Position numbers and translations under genes: made by a program. Of a DNA stretch of 21,469 bases, positions 7,706 to 14,605 are shown piece by piece (position 1 is the stretch's first letter; every line of letters starts with the position of its first letter). Source of the stretch: Undibacter mobilis. Lineage in GTDB: Bacteria; Pseudomonadota; Alphaproteobacteria; Rhizobiales; Xanthobacteraceae. The notes below the pieces were generated by a model, which saw only the letters and a program-made list of their open reading frames with translations, made no database searches and was not told the DNA's origin. The stretch spans positions 1 to 21,469 of the forward strand of contig NZ_QRGO01000004.1 in assembly GCF_003367195.1 (NCBI RefSeq), in the 5' to 3' direction.

Positions 7706-8020
7706 TCACGCCGCCTTCGGCCCGCGGATGCGCGTCGTCGGCCGTTTGCCTTCCTTGATCTCCTGCAACTTGATGCAGACCACGGTCAGCCAGGTGATGT
7801 CGAAGGCATTGCCGAGCGGCTCGTCGTCCTGATGCGGCATGGCGCTGTAGACGTCGTCGATGCCGACGGCCCAGATTTCCTCGCCCGCCTGCCGCAGGGC
7901 GAGAACGACATCGGCGCCGTCCAGGCCCTCGGCATGAGACCGGAACAGGTCCCAGATCTTGTCGCGGAACGGCGAGACGGCATCGCGCTTGGGTCGCTTG
8001 GACTTTTTGGGCTTTTTCAA
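7706..8020 (-). CDS. Hypothetical protein with a lysine-rich N-terminus
   Basis: A 104-residue protein with no family I recognise. It begins with a dense basic stretch (MKKPKKSKRPKRD), followed by a mixed helical region (SPFRDKIWDLFRSHAEGLDGADVVLALRQAGEEIW) and a second region around FDITWLTVVCIKLQEIKEGKR. No signal peptide or membrane helix is seen. The start is a TTG at 8018-8020, supported by GGAGG 8 nt upstream; no in-frame ATG gives a better fit. It lies between an SDR gene and a DUF2171 gene on the same strand and may form an operon with one or both. The basic tail could bind nucleic acid, but this is only inference. Confidence 0.65.
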   Translation of the reverse strand: MKKPKKSKRPKRDAVSPFRDKIWDLFRSHAEGLDGADVVLALRQAGEEIWAVGIDDVYSAMPHQDDEPLGNAFDITWLTVVCIKLQEIKEGKRPTTRIRGPKAA

Positions 8021-8069
8021 AGTGGTGTCCTCCGGGCGTTACAAGCGCGCGGAGGAACCAAGGTTCCCG

Positions 8070-8825
8070 TCAGGCTGCCCGTGCCAGTGCCACGGCGTCG
8101 GCGCCGGCCGGGAAGCGGAGCGTAGTCGTCCGGTCGTTCGCGGCGCGCCACACCGTTTCGGCGACGTCGCGTTCCGTCGTGATCAGCGCCGGTTCTGCGA
8201 AAGTTGCGAAGATCGGGGCCGCGTAAGCGGCATAGACCTGCGGGATCAGGTCTTCGATGCGCACCGCCGTATTGTGCGCGAACCGCGTCGTCGGCGCGTA
8301 GCCGGGCTCGACGAGTTTGGCGCGGACGCCAAAGTGGCCAAGCTCGTGCGCCAGCGATCCGGTGAAGCCTTCGATGGCCTGCTTGCTGGCGGTGTAGGCG
8401 GCGGCGAGCGGCATGGCGGCGAGTGTCACGCTCGATGTGACATTGACGATCACGCCGGCGCGGCGCGCGCGGAATTGCGGGATCACGGCCTGCGTCATCG
8501 CCATGACGCCGAAGGTGTTGGTCTCGAACACTTTGCGGATATGGGCCATCGGCGTCGCCTCGAACGCACCGACGACGCCGATGCCGGCATTGTTGACCAG
8601 CGCGTCGATGGGGCCGGCGGCGTCGAGCGCGGCCGCGATGCTCTCGGGCTTGGTCACATCGAGCGGCAGGACGCGTAGGGTGCTGGCGCGCGGCAACAGG
8701 TCCTCGCGCGGGCTGCGCATGGTGGCAATCACATTCCAGCCCTGGGCGTGGAAATGGCGGGCGGTCTCGAGGCCGTAGCCGGACGAGCAGCCGGTGATCA
8801 GGACGGTGTTTCTGCTGGGGTTCAT
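8070..8825 (-). CDS. Short-chain dehydrogenase/reductase (classical SDR)
   Basis: A 251-residue NAD(P)-dependent oxidoreductase. The Rossmann glycine motif is TGCSSGYG (11-18), the structural motif NNAG is at 78-81, and the catalytic set is S131, Y144 and K148 (YTASK). The ATG at 8823-8825 is chosen because AAGGAG precedes it; longer forms would add a spurious hydrophobic leader. The substrate is unknown; the sequence resembles general alcohol, keto or steroid-type reductases. It is divergent from an AraC-type regulator, with repeated GGACTA sites between the two, which suggests that the regulator controls this gene. Confidence 0.92.
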   Translation of the reverse strand: MNPSRNTVLITGCSSGYGLETARHFHAQGWNVIATMRSPREDLLPRASTLRVLPLDVTKPESIAAALDAAGPIDALVNNAGIGVVGAFEATPMAHIRKVFETNTFGVMAMTQAVIPQFRARRAGVIVNVTSSVTLAAMPLAAAYTASKQAIEGFTGSLAHELGHFGVRAKLVEPGYAPTTRFAHNTAVRIEDLIPQVYAAYAAPIFATFAEPALITTERDVAETVWRAANDRTTTLRFPAGADAVALARAA

Positions 8826-8864
8826 GGGGGGCTCCTTCTGGGGTGCGGTTGACAACAGAAGGAT

Positions 8865-8923
8865 AGGACTAGTAAGCAGGACTATCATCAACGAATAGTC
8901 CATATATAGTTTGCATAAGTCCT
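8865..8923. promoter_or_regulatory. Cluster of GGACTA half-sites between SDR and AraC genes
   Basis: Direct copies of aggacta at 8865-8871 and 8878-8884 are followed by inverted forms tagtcc at 8896-8901 and aagtcct at 8917-8923. The middle pair makes a perfect inverted repeat, ggactat (8879-8885) with atagtcc (8895-8901), over a 9-bp spacer. This is a plausible operator set for the adjacent AraC-type protein and could control both divergent promoters. Confidence 0.6.
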
Positions 8924-8926
8924 GAA

Positions 8927-9844
8927 ATGACCGATCCGCTCGCCCAGATCATCGACCTGCTGCGGCCCCGCGCCATGGTCGCAAAAGGCATCAGCGGGGC
9001 CGGCGCCTGGGCGGTGAGCTATTCCGCCTTCGGCCAGCCGGGCTTCTGCGCGGTGATCGAAGGCCGCTGCCGCCTCGCTGTCGAAGGCGAGGCGCCGGTC
9101 GTCCTGGAAGCGGGCGACTTCGTTCTGCTGCCGGCGACGCCGGCTTTCATCATGTCGGGTTTCGAGCCGGCGAGCCCGAAGCGCATCGATCCGATCGTGG
9201 CGGCGCAAATGCCCGGCGAGGAAATCCGCCACGGCCGCGCCGACGGTCCCGCCGATGTTCGGCTGCGCGGCGGCTACTTCTCGTTCGACTCGCCGGACGC
9301 GGCGCTGCTCGTCTCCCTGTTGCCGGCGATGATCCACATTCACGGTGACGAACGGCTGGCGACCTTGGTACGGCTGTTCGGCGAAGAGGCGGCCGCGCAA
9401 CGCGCCGGCCGCGATCTGCTGCTGACGCGTCTCGTCGAGGTGTTGCTGATCGAAGCGTTGCGGGCCACGCGGGGCAAGAACGCCCCCGCCGGCCTTTTGC
9501 GCGGCCTGGCCGATACGCGCGTCGCCGAAGCGCTGCGGCGCATGCACGGCGATCCGGAGCGGTCATGGACCGTGGACGAACTCGCGCGCGAAGCGGGCAT
9601 GTCGCGCTCGGCTTTCTTCGATCGCTTCACGCGCACCGTGGGCTTGCGGCCCATGGAATATCTGTTGTCCTGGCGCATGGCGCTCGCCAAGGATTTACTG
9701 CGCGGCAGTGATATGGCGCTCGACGAAGTGGCGCGCCGCGTCGGTTACGGTTCGGCGAGCACCTTCAGCACCGCCTTCAGCCGCCATGTCGGCCAGCCGC
9801 CGGGACGGTTCGCGCGGGCGGGCGCTGTTGCGGCATTGGCTTAG
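8927..9844 (+). CDS. AraC family transcriptional regulator with N-terminal cupin domain
   Basis: A 305-residue regulator. The first half is a cupin-type effector domain (GVWAVSY-like GAWAVSYSAFGQPGFCAVIEG, then LEAGDFVLLPATPAFIMSG), as in the AraC/cupin_6 group. The C-terminal part has two helix-turn-helix units: WTVDELAREAGMSRSAFFDRFTRTVGLRPMEYLLSWRM, then MALDEVARRVGYGSASTFSTAFSRHVGQPPGRFAR. Regulators of this subgroup often sit next to SDR or oxidoreductase genes that they activate, as here. The ATG at 8927 has no strong Shine-Dalgarno. It converges with the antiporter gene after a 17-bp gap. The effector is unknown. Confidence 0.93.
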   Translation: MTDPLAQIIDLLRPRAMVAKGISGAGAWAVSYSAFGQPGFCAVIEGRCRLAVEGEAPVVLEAGDFVLLPATPAFIMSGFEPASPKRIDPIVAAQMPGEEIRHGRADGPADVRLRGGYFSFDSPDAALLVSLLPAMIHIHGDERLATLVRLFGEEAAAQRAGRDLLLTRLVEVLLIEALRATRGKNAPAGLLRGLADTRVAEALRRMHGDPERSWTVDELAREAGMSRSAFFDRFTRTVGLRPMEYLLSWRMALAKDLLRGSDMALDEVARRVGYGSASTFSTAFSRHVGQPPGRFARAGAVAALA

Positions 9845-9861
9845 CGACGAGGGCCGGAAGC

Positions 9862-11598
9862 TTATTCGGCGTCGGCGGGCGCGGTGTTGGTCTTGCGCCG
9901 CTGGCTGGCCATCTCGCTGACCGCCGCGCGCAGCTCCGGATGCTTGGCCACGAAGCGGTTGAAGTCGCGGCGCGACAGCACCAGGAACTCGCAGAAGTCG
10001 ATGGCGACCACGTCGGCGATGCGGCGCTCGCCGCTGAGCAACGCCATTTCGCCGAAGAAGCTGCCGGCCTCGAGCCGGATCGACTTCTGCTCCAGCTTCA
10101 CCTCGACGGCGCCGGCGGCGATGAAGAACATGCCGTCGCCGCGGTCGCCCTTGCGGACGACGCGGTCGCCGGGCGAGGCCGAGCTCGGCTTGAACAGCAG
10201 CATCAGCTCTTCCAGCGAATGCTCGTCGACCTGCGCGAACAGCGGGAATGTCTTGATGAGCTTGTGCATCTCGAGCTGATGCTGCGCCTCGCGTTCCTCG
10301 CCGAGATCCCGGATGCGCTGCAGCTCGGCGCCGAGCGCGTCGCTGCGCTGGCGGCCATAGCCGGCCCACTGCGCCGGCCAGCGGACGCGCACGATCTTCT
10401 GCAACGCATCGCTCGCCATGAAGGCGAGGGGATTGAGGATGATGGAGAGGATGGCGCCGGCGAGGATGAGATCCTGGCCCTCGCGGGTGAGCAGGCCGAG
10501 CGAAATGCCGAGGCCGGCGAGGATGAAGGAGAACTCGCCGATCTGCGCCAGGCTCGCCGCCACGGTGAGGCCGAGCCCGATCGGATAGCGCAGCGCCATG
10601 ACGATCAGGAAGGCGATGACCGATTTGCCGATCATGATCAGCGCCAGCGCGCCGATCACCTTGCCGGGCTCGCGGAAGAGCACGGTGGGATCGAACAGCA
10701 TGCCGACCGAGACGAAGAACAGCACGGTGAAGGCGTCCTGCAGCGGCAGGGAGTCGGCCGCGGCGCGGTGGCTGAGCCGCGACTCGCTCATGACGACGCC
10801 GGCGAAGAACGCCCCGAGCGCGAAGGACACGTCGAACACGACAGCGGCGCCGAAGGCGATGCCGAGCGCCAGCGCCAGCACGGTGAGGGTGAACAATTCG
10901 CGCGAGCCGGTGCGCGCCGCCATCTTCAGCAGGCGCGGCACGATCTTCGGCCCCAGATACAGCGCCAGCGCGGCGAAGGCGCCGACCTTGAGCAGCGTCT
11001 TGCCGATGTTGAGCGCGATCGTCAGCGCGTCGGCATTGCCGGCACCATGACCGGCGCCGCCGGCATTCCCGCCCAGCACGCCGGCGAAAGCCGGCAGCAG
11101 CACCAGCGCCAGCACCATCGCGAGATCCTCGACGATGAGCCAGCCGACCGCCACGCGCCCGTTGGCCGAATTGACCATGTTGCGCTCTTCCAGCGCCTTG
11201 AGCAGGACCACGGTGCTGGCAACCGACAGGCTCAGCCCGAAGACCACGCCGGCGCCGATGCCCCAGCCCCACAGCGCGCACAGGCCGATACCGACGAGGG
11301 TGGCGAGAATGATCTGGCCGATGGCGCCGGGCACGGCGACGCCGCGAACCGCCAGCAGATCGGCCGCCGAGAAATGCAGGCCCACGCCGAACATCAGCAG
11401 GATCACGCCCAGTTCGGCGAGCTGGGCGGACAAGGCGGCGTCGGCGACAAAGCCCGGCGTCGCCGGGCCGATCAGCATGCCGGCGACGAGGTAGCCGACC
11501 AGCGGGGGCAAGCGGAGCCGGTCCGCGCCATAGCCCATGACGGCGGCGAACACGAAGGCCAGCGCCACCGTGGCAATGAGTGTGACTTCGTGATGCAC
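9862..11598 (-). CDS. CPA2 family cation:proton antiporter with C-terminal cyclic-nucleotide-binding domain
   Basis: A 578-residue inner-membrane protein. Residues 1-390 form a KefB/YbaL-like CPA2 exchanger with about a dozen helices and family motifs (LPPLVGYLVAGMLIGP, LGVILLMFGVGLHFS, ASTVVLLKALEE, FALGAFFAGVVMSES, ASLAQIGEFSFILAGLG). In place of the usual NAD-binding RCK domain comes a linker and a cNMP-binding domain (about residues 455-560: FPLFAQVDEHSLEEL, PGDRVVRKGDRGDGMFFIAAGAVEV, FFGEMALLSGERRIADV). That last segment is the phosphate-binding cassette, and it keeps the FGE and Arg. Transport of K+ or Na+ against H+ is likely, perhaps gated by a nucleotide. The start is GTG at 11596-11598 with a weak ribosome binding site. 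It appears monocistronic. Confidence 0.92.
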   Translation of the reverse strand: MHHEVTLIATVALAFVFAAVMGYGADRLRLPPLVGYLVAGMLIGPATPGFVADAALSAQLAELGVILLMFGVGLHFSAADLLAVRGVAVPGAIGQIILATLVGIGLCALWGWGIGAGVVFGLSLSVASTVVLLKALEERNMVNSANGRVAVGWLIVEDLAMVLALVLLPAFAGVLGGNAGGAGHGAGNADALTIALNIGKTLLKVGAFAALALYLGPKIVPRLLKMAARTGSRELFTLTVLALALGIAFGAAVVFDVSFALGAFFAGVVMSESRLSHRAAADSLPLQDAFTVLFFVSVGMLFDPTVLFREPGKVIGALALIMIGKSVIAFLIVMALRYPIGLGLTVAASLAQIGEFSFILAGLGISLGLLTREGQDLILAGAILSIILNPLAFMASDALQKIVRVRWPAQWAGYGRQRSDALGAELQRIRDLGEEREAQHQLEMHKLIKTFPLFAQVDEHSLEELMLLFKPSSASPGDRVVRKGDRGDGMFFIAAGAVEVKLEQKSIRLEAGSFFGEMALLSGERRIADVVAIDFCEFLVLSRRDFNRFVAKHPELRAAVSEMASQRRKTNTAPADAE

Positions 11599-11905
11599 GC
11601 GCGTCGCCCCGATATGATCCCCGACCTGTACGATACACCATCGTCCGCGGCGCGGAGCAAGGGGGATTGGCGGCGTTGAGGGCGCAACGCCCCCACGACG
11701 ACCTGTTGCCGGGGACGGCTATGCGCAGCAGCGCAAGAGGCGGCAGACGGGAAGGGCCCATTTACGGCCGGCTGTTTCTGCGCACAAAAAGACGGCAGGC
11801 AGTGCGGTTAAACAATGCGCGGGCCCGCAACAATTCGCGCCGGTGCTCGTTCGCTGGACATTGGAGTGGCCCCGTGCTGTACCGGCCCCGGGTAGGGGAG
11901 AATTC
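11599..11905. other. Divergent intergenic region, antiporter to lipoprotein
   Basis: About 307 bp between two divergent starts. No convincing ORF, RNA gene or strong repeat was seen. It must hold the promoters of both neighbours, but I cannot place -35/-10 elements with confidence. A GGGGAG ribosome binding site for the lipoprotein lies at its right end. Confidence 0.5.
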
Positions 11906-12328
11906 ATGCAACGAATGGGGCTTATCGGCGCCGTAGCTGGCGCCGGCTTTCTCGTGGGCTGCGCAAGCATCGTCGAAGGGACGACGCAAACGATCACAGT
12001 CGACGTCGTGCCGCCGACAGGCACATGCATCGTAATGCGCGAGGGCGAACAGCTCGGCATTTCGACGCCAGAGAAGCGCGCGGTGACGGTTTCAAAATCG
12101 AAGAACAACCTTTCGTTCGATTGCTCGGCGCCTGGCTATCAATCCAAGACTCAGATTCTGTCGTCTGATCTTGCCGCCGCCACTGTTGCCAGTTTCTTTC
12201 TTCTGGATCTCGGCATTGTCGACGCCGCTACCGGCGCATGGAAGAAGTATCCATCGAACGTCACTGTGGTGTTGCAGCAATTGCCACCGCCGCCGCCCGC
12301 GGCCCCTCCGCCGAGAAAGCGATCTTGA
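11906..12328 (+). CDS. Outer-membrane-type lipoprotein, function unknown
   Basis: A 140-residue lipoprotein. The signal sequence MQRMGLIGAVAGAGFLVGC ends in the lipobox LVGC, so Cys19 would be acylated, and Ala at +2 predicts outer-membrane sorting. The mature part starts ASIVEGTTQTITVDVVPPTGTCIVMREGEQLG, a pattern shared by a family of small proteobacterial lipoproteins with a beta-rich fold and a second hydrophobic stretch (LAAATVASFFLLDLGIVDAATGAWKKYP). It ends in a Pro-rich tail (LPPPPPAAPPPRKRS) that could reach into the cell wall. The ATG at 11906 follows GGGGAG; the in-frame start at 11843 would bury the signal peptide. Role unknown. Confidence 0.82.
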   Translation: MQRMGLIGAVAGAGFLVGCASIVEGTTQTITVDVVPPTGTCIVMREGEQLGISTPEKRAVTVSKSKNNLSFDCSAPGYQSKTQILSSDLAAATVASFFLLDLGIVDAATGAWKKYPSNVTVVLQQLPPPPPAAPPPRKRS

Positions 12329-12379
12329 TCTGCGGTGTGAGATCGGCGGCTTTCGGCAGCGTGTGAATGCGCGATTAGA

Positions 12380-12399
12380 GCCCGCCACGGTCGGCGGGC
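12380..12399. terminator. Possible terminator hairpin between lipoprotein and tRNA-Glu
   Basis: gcccgcc (12380-12386) pairs with ggcgggc (12393-12399) over a 6-nt loop, about 50 bp past the lipoprotein stop. The downstream tract (aagctctgttt) is only weakly T-rich, so termination is uncertain. It could serve either the lipoprotein (plus) or tRNA-Glu (minus). Confidence 0.35.
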
Positions 12400-12461
12400 A
12401 AGCTCTGTTTGGACACCCGTTGGTCTCGGGTGCCAAGCCGAAAGCTAGTCATTGATTGTGC

Positions 12462-12537
12462 TGGCGCGCCCTAGGGGATTCGAACCCCTGTTACCGCCGT
12501 GAAAGGGCGGTGTCCTAGGCCTCTAGACGAAGGGCGC
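12462..12537 (-). tRNA. tRNA-Glu (anticodon TTC)
   Basis: A 76-nt cloverleaf on the minus strand. The acceptor arms are gcgccct (plus-strand complement at 12531-12537) and agggcgc (12466-12472), with discriminator G and an encoded CCA (12462-12464). The anticodon stem ccgcc/ggcgg holds the loop CTTTCAC, with anticodon TTC complementing 12501-12503. The T arm has the canonical ggggTTCGAATcccc. It reads GAA/GAG codons. A promoter lies 31 bp upstream. Confidence 0.97.
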
Positions 12538-12567
12538 AAGTGGCGCCGAACGGCGCCAAGGCGGCGA

Positions 12568-12596
12568 CCTATAAAGGGGTTCGCCGCGTCGGGCAA
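12568..12596 (-). promoter_or_regulatory. Sigma70-type promoter of tRNA-Glu
   Basis: On the minus strand, TTGCCC (complement of 12591-12596) and TATAGG (complement of 12568-12573) are separated by exactly 17 bp. The -10 box ends 31 bp before the mature tRNA 5' end. A small hairpin (12541-12558) occupies the leader. Confidence 0.65.
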
Positions 12597-12774
12597 GTGT
12601 TGGGCGGGTCTCTGGCGAGACTCCCTCAAGTCTTCGACAAGTCAGTGGAATTTTCGGTCGGGGCAGGCGGCGAAGGGCCGCCCAAAGGGGGCCAACTGGC
12701 CACCGGACAGGCCAACTGGGCCCACCCGGCAGCCTTTGTTGCCTCGTCTCCCCATATCGGGACGATGGCGGCGA

Positions 12775-13230
12775 TTACCAGTGCCCGGTGTTCTTCATCG
12801 AGGCCCAGGGTTCCTGCGGCGGCAGCGGGTCGCCCTTCTGCAGCAGTTCGATGGAGTGCTTGTCGGGCGAGCGCACGAAAGCCATGTTGCCGTCGCGCGG
12901 CGGCCGGTTGATGGTGACGCCGGCCTTCATCAGCCGCTCGCAGGTCTCGTAGATATTGTCGACCTCATAGGCGAGGTGGCCGAAGTAGCGGGCTTCGCCG
13001 TAGTCCTCGGTGTCCCAGTTGAAGGTGAGTTCCACCTCGGGGCCGGGCCGGCCCTTCTTCTTGGCGACGTCGAGCGCCTCGCCATCGTCCTTGCCGGCGA
13101 GGAACACCAGCGTGTAGCGGTTCTTCTCGTCGACGCGGCGGCGCGTCTCTTTCAGGCCGAGCTTGTTGACGTAGAAATCGAGCGCGTCGTCGAGATTGCG
13201 GACGCGCAGCATGGTGTGCAGAAATCGCAT
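12775..13230 (-). CDS. gloA: Lactoylglutathione lyase (glyoxalase I)
   Basis: A 151-residue glyoxalase I, which turns the methylglyoxal-glutathione hemithioacetal into S-lactoylglutathione. The four metal ligands are in place: H5 (MRFLHTMLRV), E67 (EVELTFNW), H85 (YFGHLAYEV) and E128 (KHSIELLQ). Compared with the short E. coli enzyme it has an insert of about 11 residues before E67 (around GKDDGEALDVAKKKGRPGPE). The ATG at 13228-13230 gives the canonical N-terminus and is preceded by a GGGAG-like site, so the long upstream open frame is not coding. Two betaalphabetabetabeta units, cytosolic, likely dimeric. It is monocistronic and lies upstream of tRNA-Glu on the same strand. Confidence 0.95.
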   Translation of the reverse strand: MRFLHTMLRVRNLDDALDFYVNKLGLKETRRRVDEKNRYTLVFLAGKDDGEALDVAKKKGRPGPEVELTFNWDTEDYGEARYFGHLAYEVDNIYETCERLMKAGVTINRPPRDGNMAFVRSPDKHSIELLQKGDPLPPQEPWASMKNTGHW

Positions 13231-13325
13231 GCGTTTACTCCCTTGAGAACATTGGCGAAATATCGAACTGCTCGGGCACTCAAGGGCACGGAATAGCAGG
13301 AAAAGGAGCCCTGGGGCAGGGCAAT

Positions 13326-13343
13326 GCGTGCGGGTTGCGTGCG
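13326..13343 (+). repeat. Left copy of an 18-bp near-perfect direct repeat (candidate attachment-site remnant)
   Basis: gcgtgcgggttgcgtgcg matches 17 of 18 positions with 16702-16719. The two copies bracket the low-GC block with phage remnants. The sequence itself contains gcgtgcg twice, so chance similarity in GC-rich DNA is possible. Confidence 0.4.
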
Positions 13344-13345
13344 AC

Positions 13346-13615
13346 CTAACTGGCCTTCTTAAGCTCGGCCTTGGGCGCTTCCTTAGGCGCAGCCATGAGC
13401 GGCAAGAGGCTGTCCGTCTTGCCGGGGATGTCCTTGTCCTTGAGCTTGCTGACCACGCGGCCAGCCATGCGTACGGTGGCACCGTGGACCTGATAGTCGC
13501 CCTGTTTGGCAAACGTTACCGATCGGTAGTACGGGTCGAGCATCTTCACGAGCACACGGCCGGGATACAGGCGGCACAGAGGGTCGTAGCGGTTCGTGCG
13601 CAAGCGAAAATCCAT
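13346..13615 (-). CDS. Hypothetical protein, 89 residues
   Basis: A small basic protein with no family I recognise. From the ATG at 13613-13615 it reads MDFRLRTNRYDPLCRLYPGR, then VLVKMLDPYYRSVTFAKQGDYQVHGATVRMAGRVVSKLKDKDIPGK, and ends in an Ala/Lys/Pro-rich tail (APKEAPKAELKKAS). The middle part could be a small beta-barrel. No signal peptide or membrane helix is seen. A purine-rich GAGGACGG precedes the start. The open frame extends to 13699, but the upstream part encodes a 17-bp hairpin and is probably leader. It is the last gene with host-like composition before the accessory block. Confidence 0.6.
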   Translation of the reverse strand: MDFRLRTNRYDPLCRLYPGRVLVKMLDPYYRSVTFAKQGDYQVHGATVRMAGRVVSKLKDKDIPGKTDSLLPLMAAPKEAPKAELKKAS

Positions 13616-13638
13616 CCGCCGTCCTCGTTTCGTGCCGC

Positions 13639-13682
13639 ATCCCACATCCACCCGCGCTCTATAGGGCGGGTGGATGTGGGAT
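13639..13682. repeat. 17-bp perfect inverted repeat in the leader of the 89-residue gene
   Basis: The arms 13639-13655 and 13666-13682 are perfectly complementary (left arm begins atcccacatcc, right arm ends ggatgtgggat) with a 10-nt loop. No T tract follows in either direction, so it is not a simple terminator. It lies 24 bp before the start codon of the minus-strand hypothetical gene and could be a cis-acting RNA structure or a protein-binding site. Confidence 0.75.
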
Positions 13683-13763
13683 TGGTAGCGGAAGGCCACA
13701 GGCGCGGTTATTTATTATCTAGAATTATTTGACACCAAATACGAAGCCGCTAGGAAAACGCAT

Positions 13764-13800
13764 CTCGTCGTCGTTGACGAGGGCGCCTCTTTTCGAGGCG
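13764..13800 (+). promoter_or_regulatory. Structured leader (two hairpins) upstream of the 48-residue ORF
   Basis: Two adjacent perfect 6-bp stems: ctcgtc/gacgag (13764-13769, 13776-13781) and cgcctc/gaggcg (13784-13789, 13795-13800), with loops of 6 and 5 nt. A TTGACA box lies at 13729-13734, but the matching -10 is weak. The following 30 nt are AT-rich. This may be a leader that folds before the small ORF is translated. Confidence 0.45.
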
Positions 13801-13831
13801 AATAACATAATAGATATAAGGATTAAATAGA

Positions 13832-13978
13832 ATGCGGATACTGATAAAGACGCGCATTAAGGTAGAGATCAAGCCGAGAAAAGCGGTGAAGAAAGAGACT
13901 GAAGATAAGCCGCAATCAATGCTGTACGACTACCGTGAAGATATGGCTGAATTTCTAGCCGAGTATACAGAAAGATAG
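13832..13978 (+). CDS. Small charged ORF, 48 residues, function unknown
   Basis: An ORF from the ATG at 13832 to TAG at 13978. The N-terminus is basic (MRILIKTRIKVEIKPRKAVKK) and the C-terminus is acidic and helical (MLYDYREDMAEFLAEYTER). AAGG lies 10 nt before the ATG. A strong intrinsic terminator starts 3 bp after the stop, and two hairpins precede the gene. Codon and base usage are A-rich, unlike the surrounding host genes, which points to acquired DNA. It is a good candidate for a real small gene, but I cannot name a family. The alternative is that the transcript acts mainly as a small RNA. Confidence 0.5.
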   Translation: MRILIKTRIKVEIKPRKAVKKETEDKPQSMLYDYREDMAEFLAEYTER

Positions 13979-13980
13979 GC

Positions 13981-14010
13981 AAAGGCCCCGGTTCGACCCG
14001 GGGCCTTTTC
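13981..14010 (+). terminator. Strong rho-independent terminator after the 48-residue ORF
   Basis: A perfect 11-bp stem (aaaggccccgg 13981-13991 with ccggggccttt 13998-14008), 6-nt loop, and T-rich end on the plus strand. Confidence 0.88.
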
Positions 14011-14112
14011 GATTTTCAGCGGGCGTTGTGAGGACGCCGGAAAGGAGCGGGCGAGGCTTTACACCATACCGTACGTTCTGCAATCATAGATTGTCAGTTA
14101 TAGGGGGGGCTT

Positions 14113-14583
14113 ATGAGAATTCTCATTGCTTCGTTATTCTGCTGTCTTGCTACGCTGGCGAATGCGCAGACGGCCGGTTTGACTACGGTTGTCACCGCGC
14201 CCGGTGGTAAGACCTTTGTGTATTCGGGCGACCAACTGATCGAAATCGGAAGAAACATCAGGTTCGACAACGGACTTGTTATTTCAAACGGACAAGTTGC
14301 GAAAAAGCCCCCGGTGGAGCCTGGAAAGCCTCGCTGTCGTTGGCCTTGTAACGTGGCAGTAGTGATGGACCCAAGCCCTGGTCTTTCTAAGCCCCCCGGA
14401 GAGCCGATACCGATAATTCCGCCACCGCCAAAGAAGCCGATCTGCAAGGGACCATTCTGCCCTTATCCGGAAATGGGTCCACAACTTCTGCCCGGGGGTA
14501 TAGGTTTGCCCGACGGAACATCAATGACTTTCACCAAAACGCTCGCGAAAGGCGACGGTTTCATCGTTTATTCGGTGAAGTAA
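14113..14583 (+). CDS. Secreted proline-rich hypothetical protein
   Basis: A 156-residue protein with a signal peptide (MRILIASLFCCLATLANA, cleavage before QTAG). The first mature third resembles a small beta unit (GLTTVVTAPGGKTFVYSGDQLIEIGRNIRFDNGLVISNG). A Pro-rich middle follows with short PG, PP and Cys motifs (PRCRWPCN, IPIIPPPPKKPICKGPFCPYPE), and the end is FTKTLAKGDGFIVYSVK. The four mature cysteines could pair in the periplasm. The purine tract AGGGGGG lies just before the ATG, and a terminator follows at 14606. Function unknown. It lies in the low-GC block and may be cargo of the decayed element. Confidence 0.65.
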   Translation: MRILIASLFCCLATLANAQTAGLTTVVTAPGGKTFVYSGDQLIEIGRNIRFDNGLVISNGQVAKKPPVEPGKPRCRWPCNVAVVMDPSPGLSKPPGEPIPIIPPPPKKPICKGPFCPYPEMGPQLLPGGIGLPDGTSMTFTKTLAKGDGFIVYSVK

Positions 14584-14605
14584 CTAAGAACCCGCGACCA
14601 TTTTT

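Noticed and set aside
9940..11679. A 579-codon open frame on the plus strand
   Set aside because: Antisense shadow of the antiporter with repetitive Glu/Asp/Arg/Gln content and no recognisable domain.
9695..11761. A 688-codon open frame on the minus strand, longer than the antiporter gene
   Set aside because: It overlaps the antiporter in another frame; its translation is Arg/Ala/Gly-rich nonsense, while the antiporter frame has clear family motifs.
12660..12770. Repeated ggccaactgg-like motifs between tRNA-Glu and gloA
   Set aside because: Only two short imperfect copies, no regular spacing; likely chance in GC-rich DNA.
13832..14127. The starts of the 48-residue ORF and the secreted protein both read MRILI
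   Set aside because: Their DNA differs and the proteins diverge at once; most likely coincidence, not duplication.
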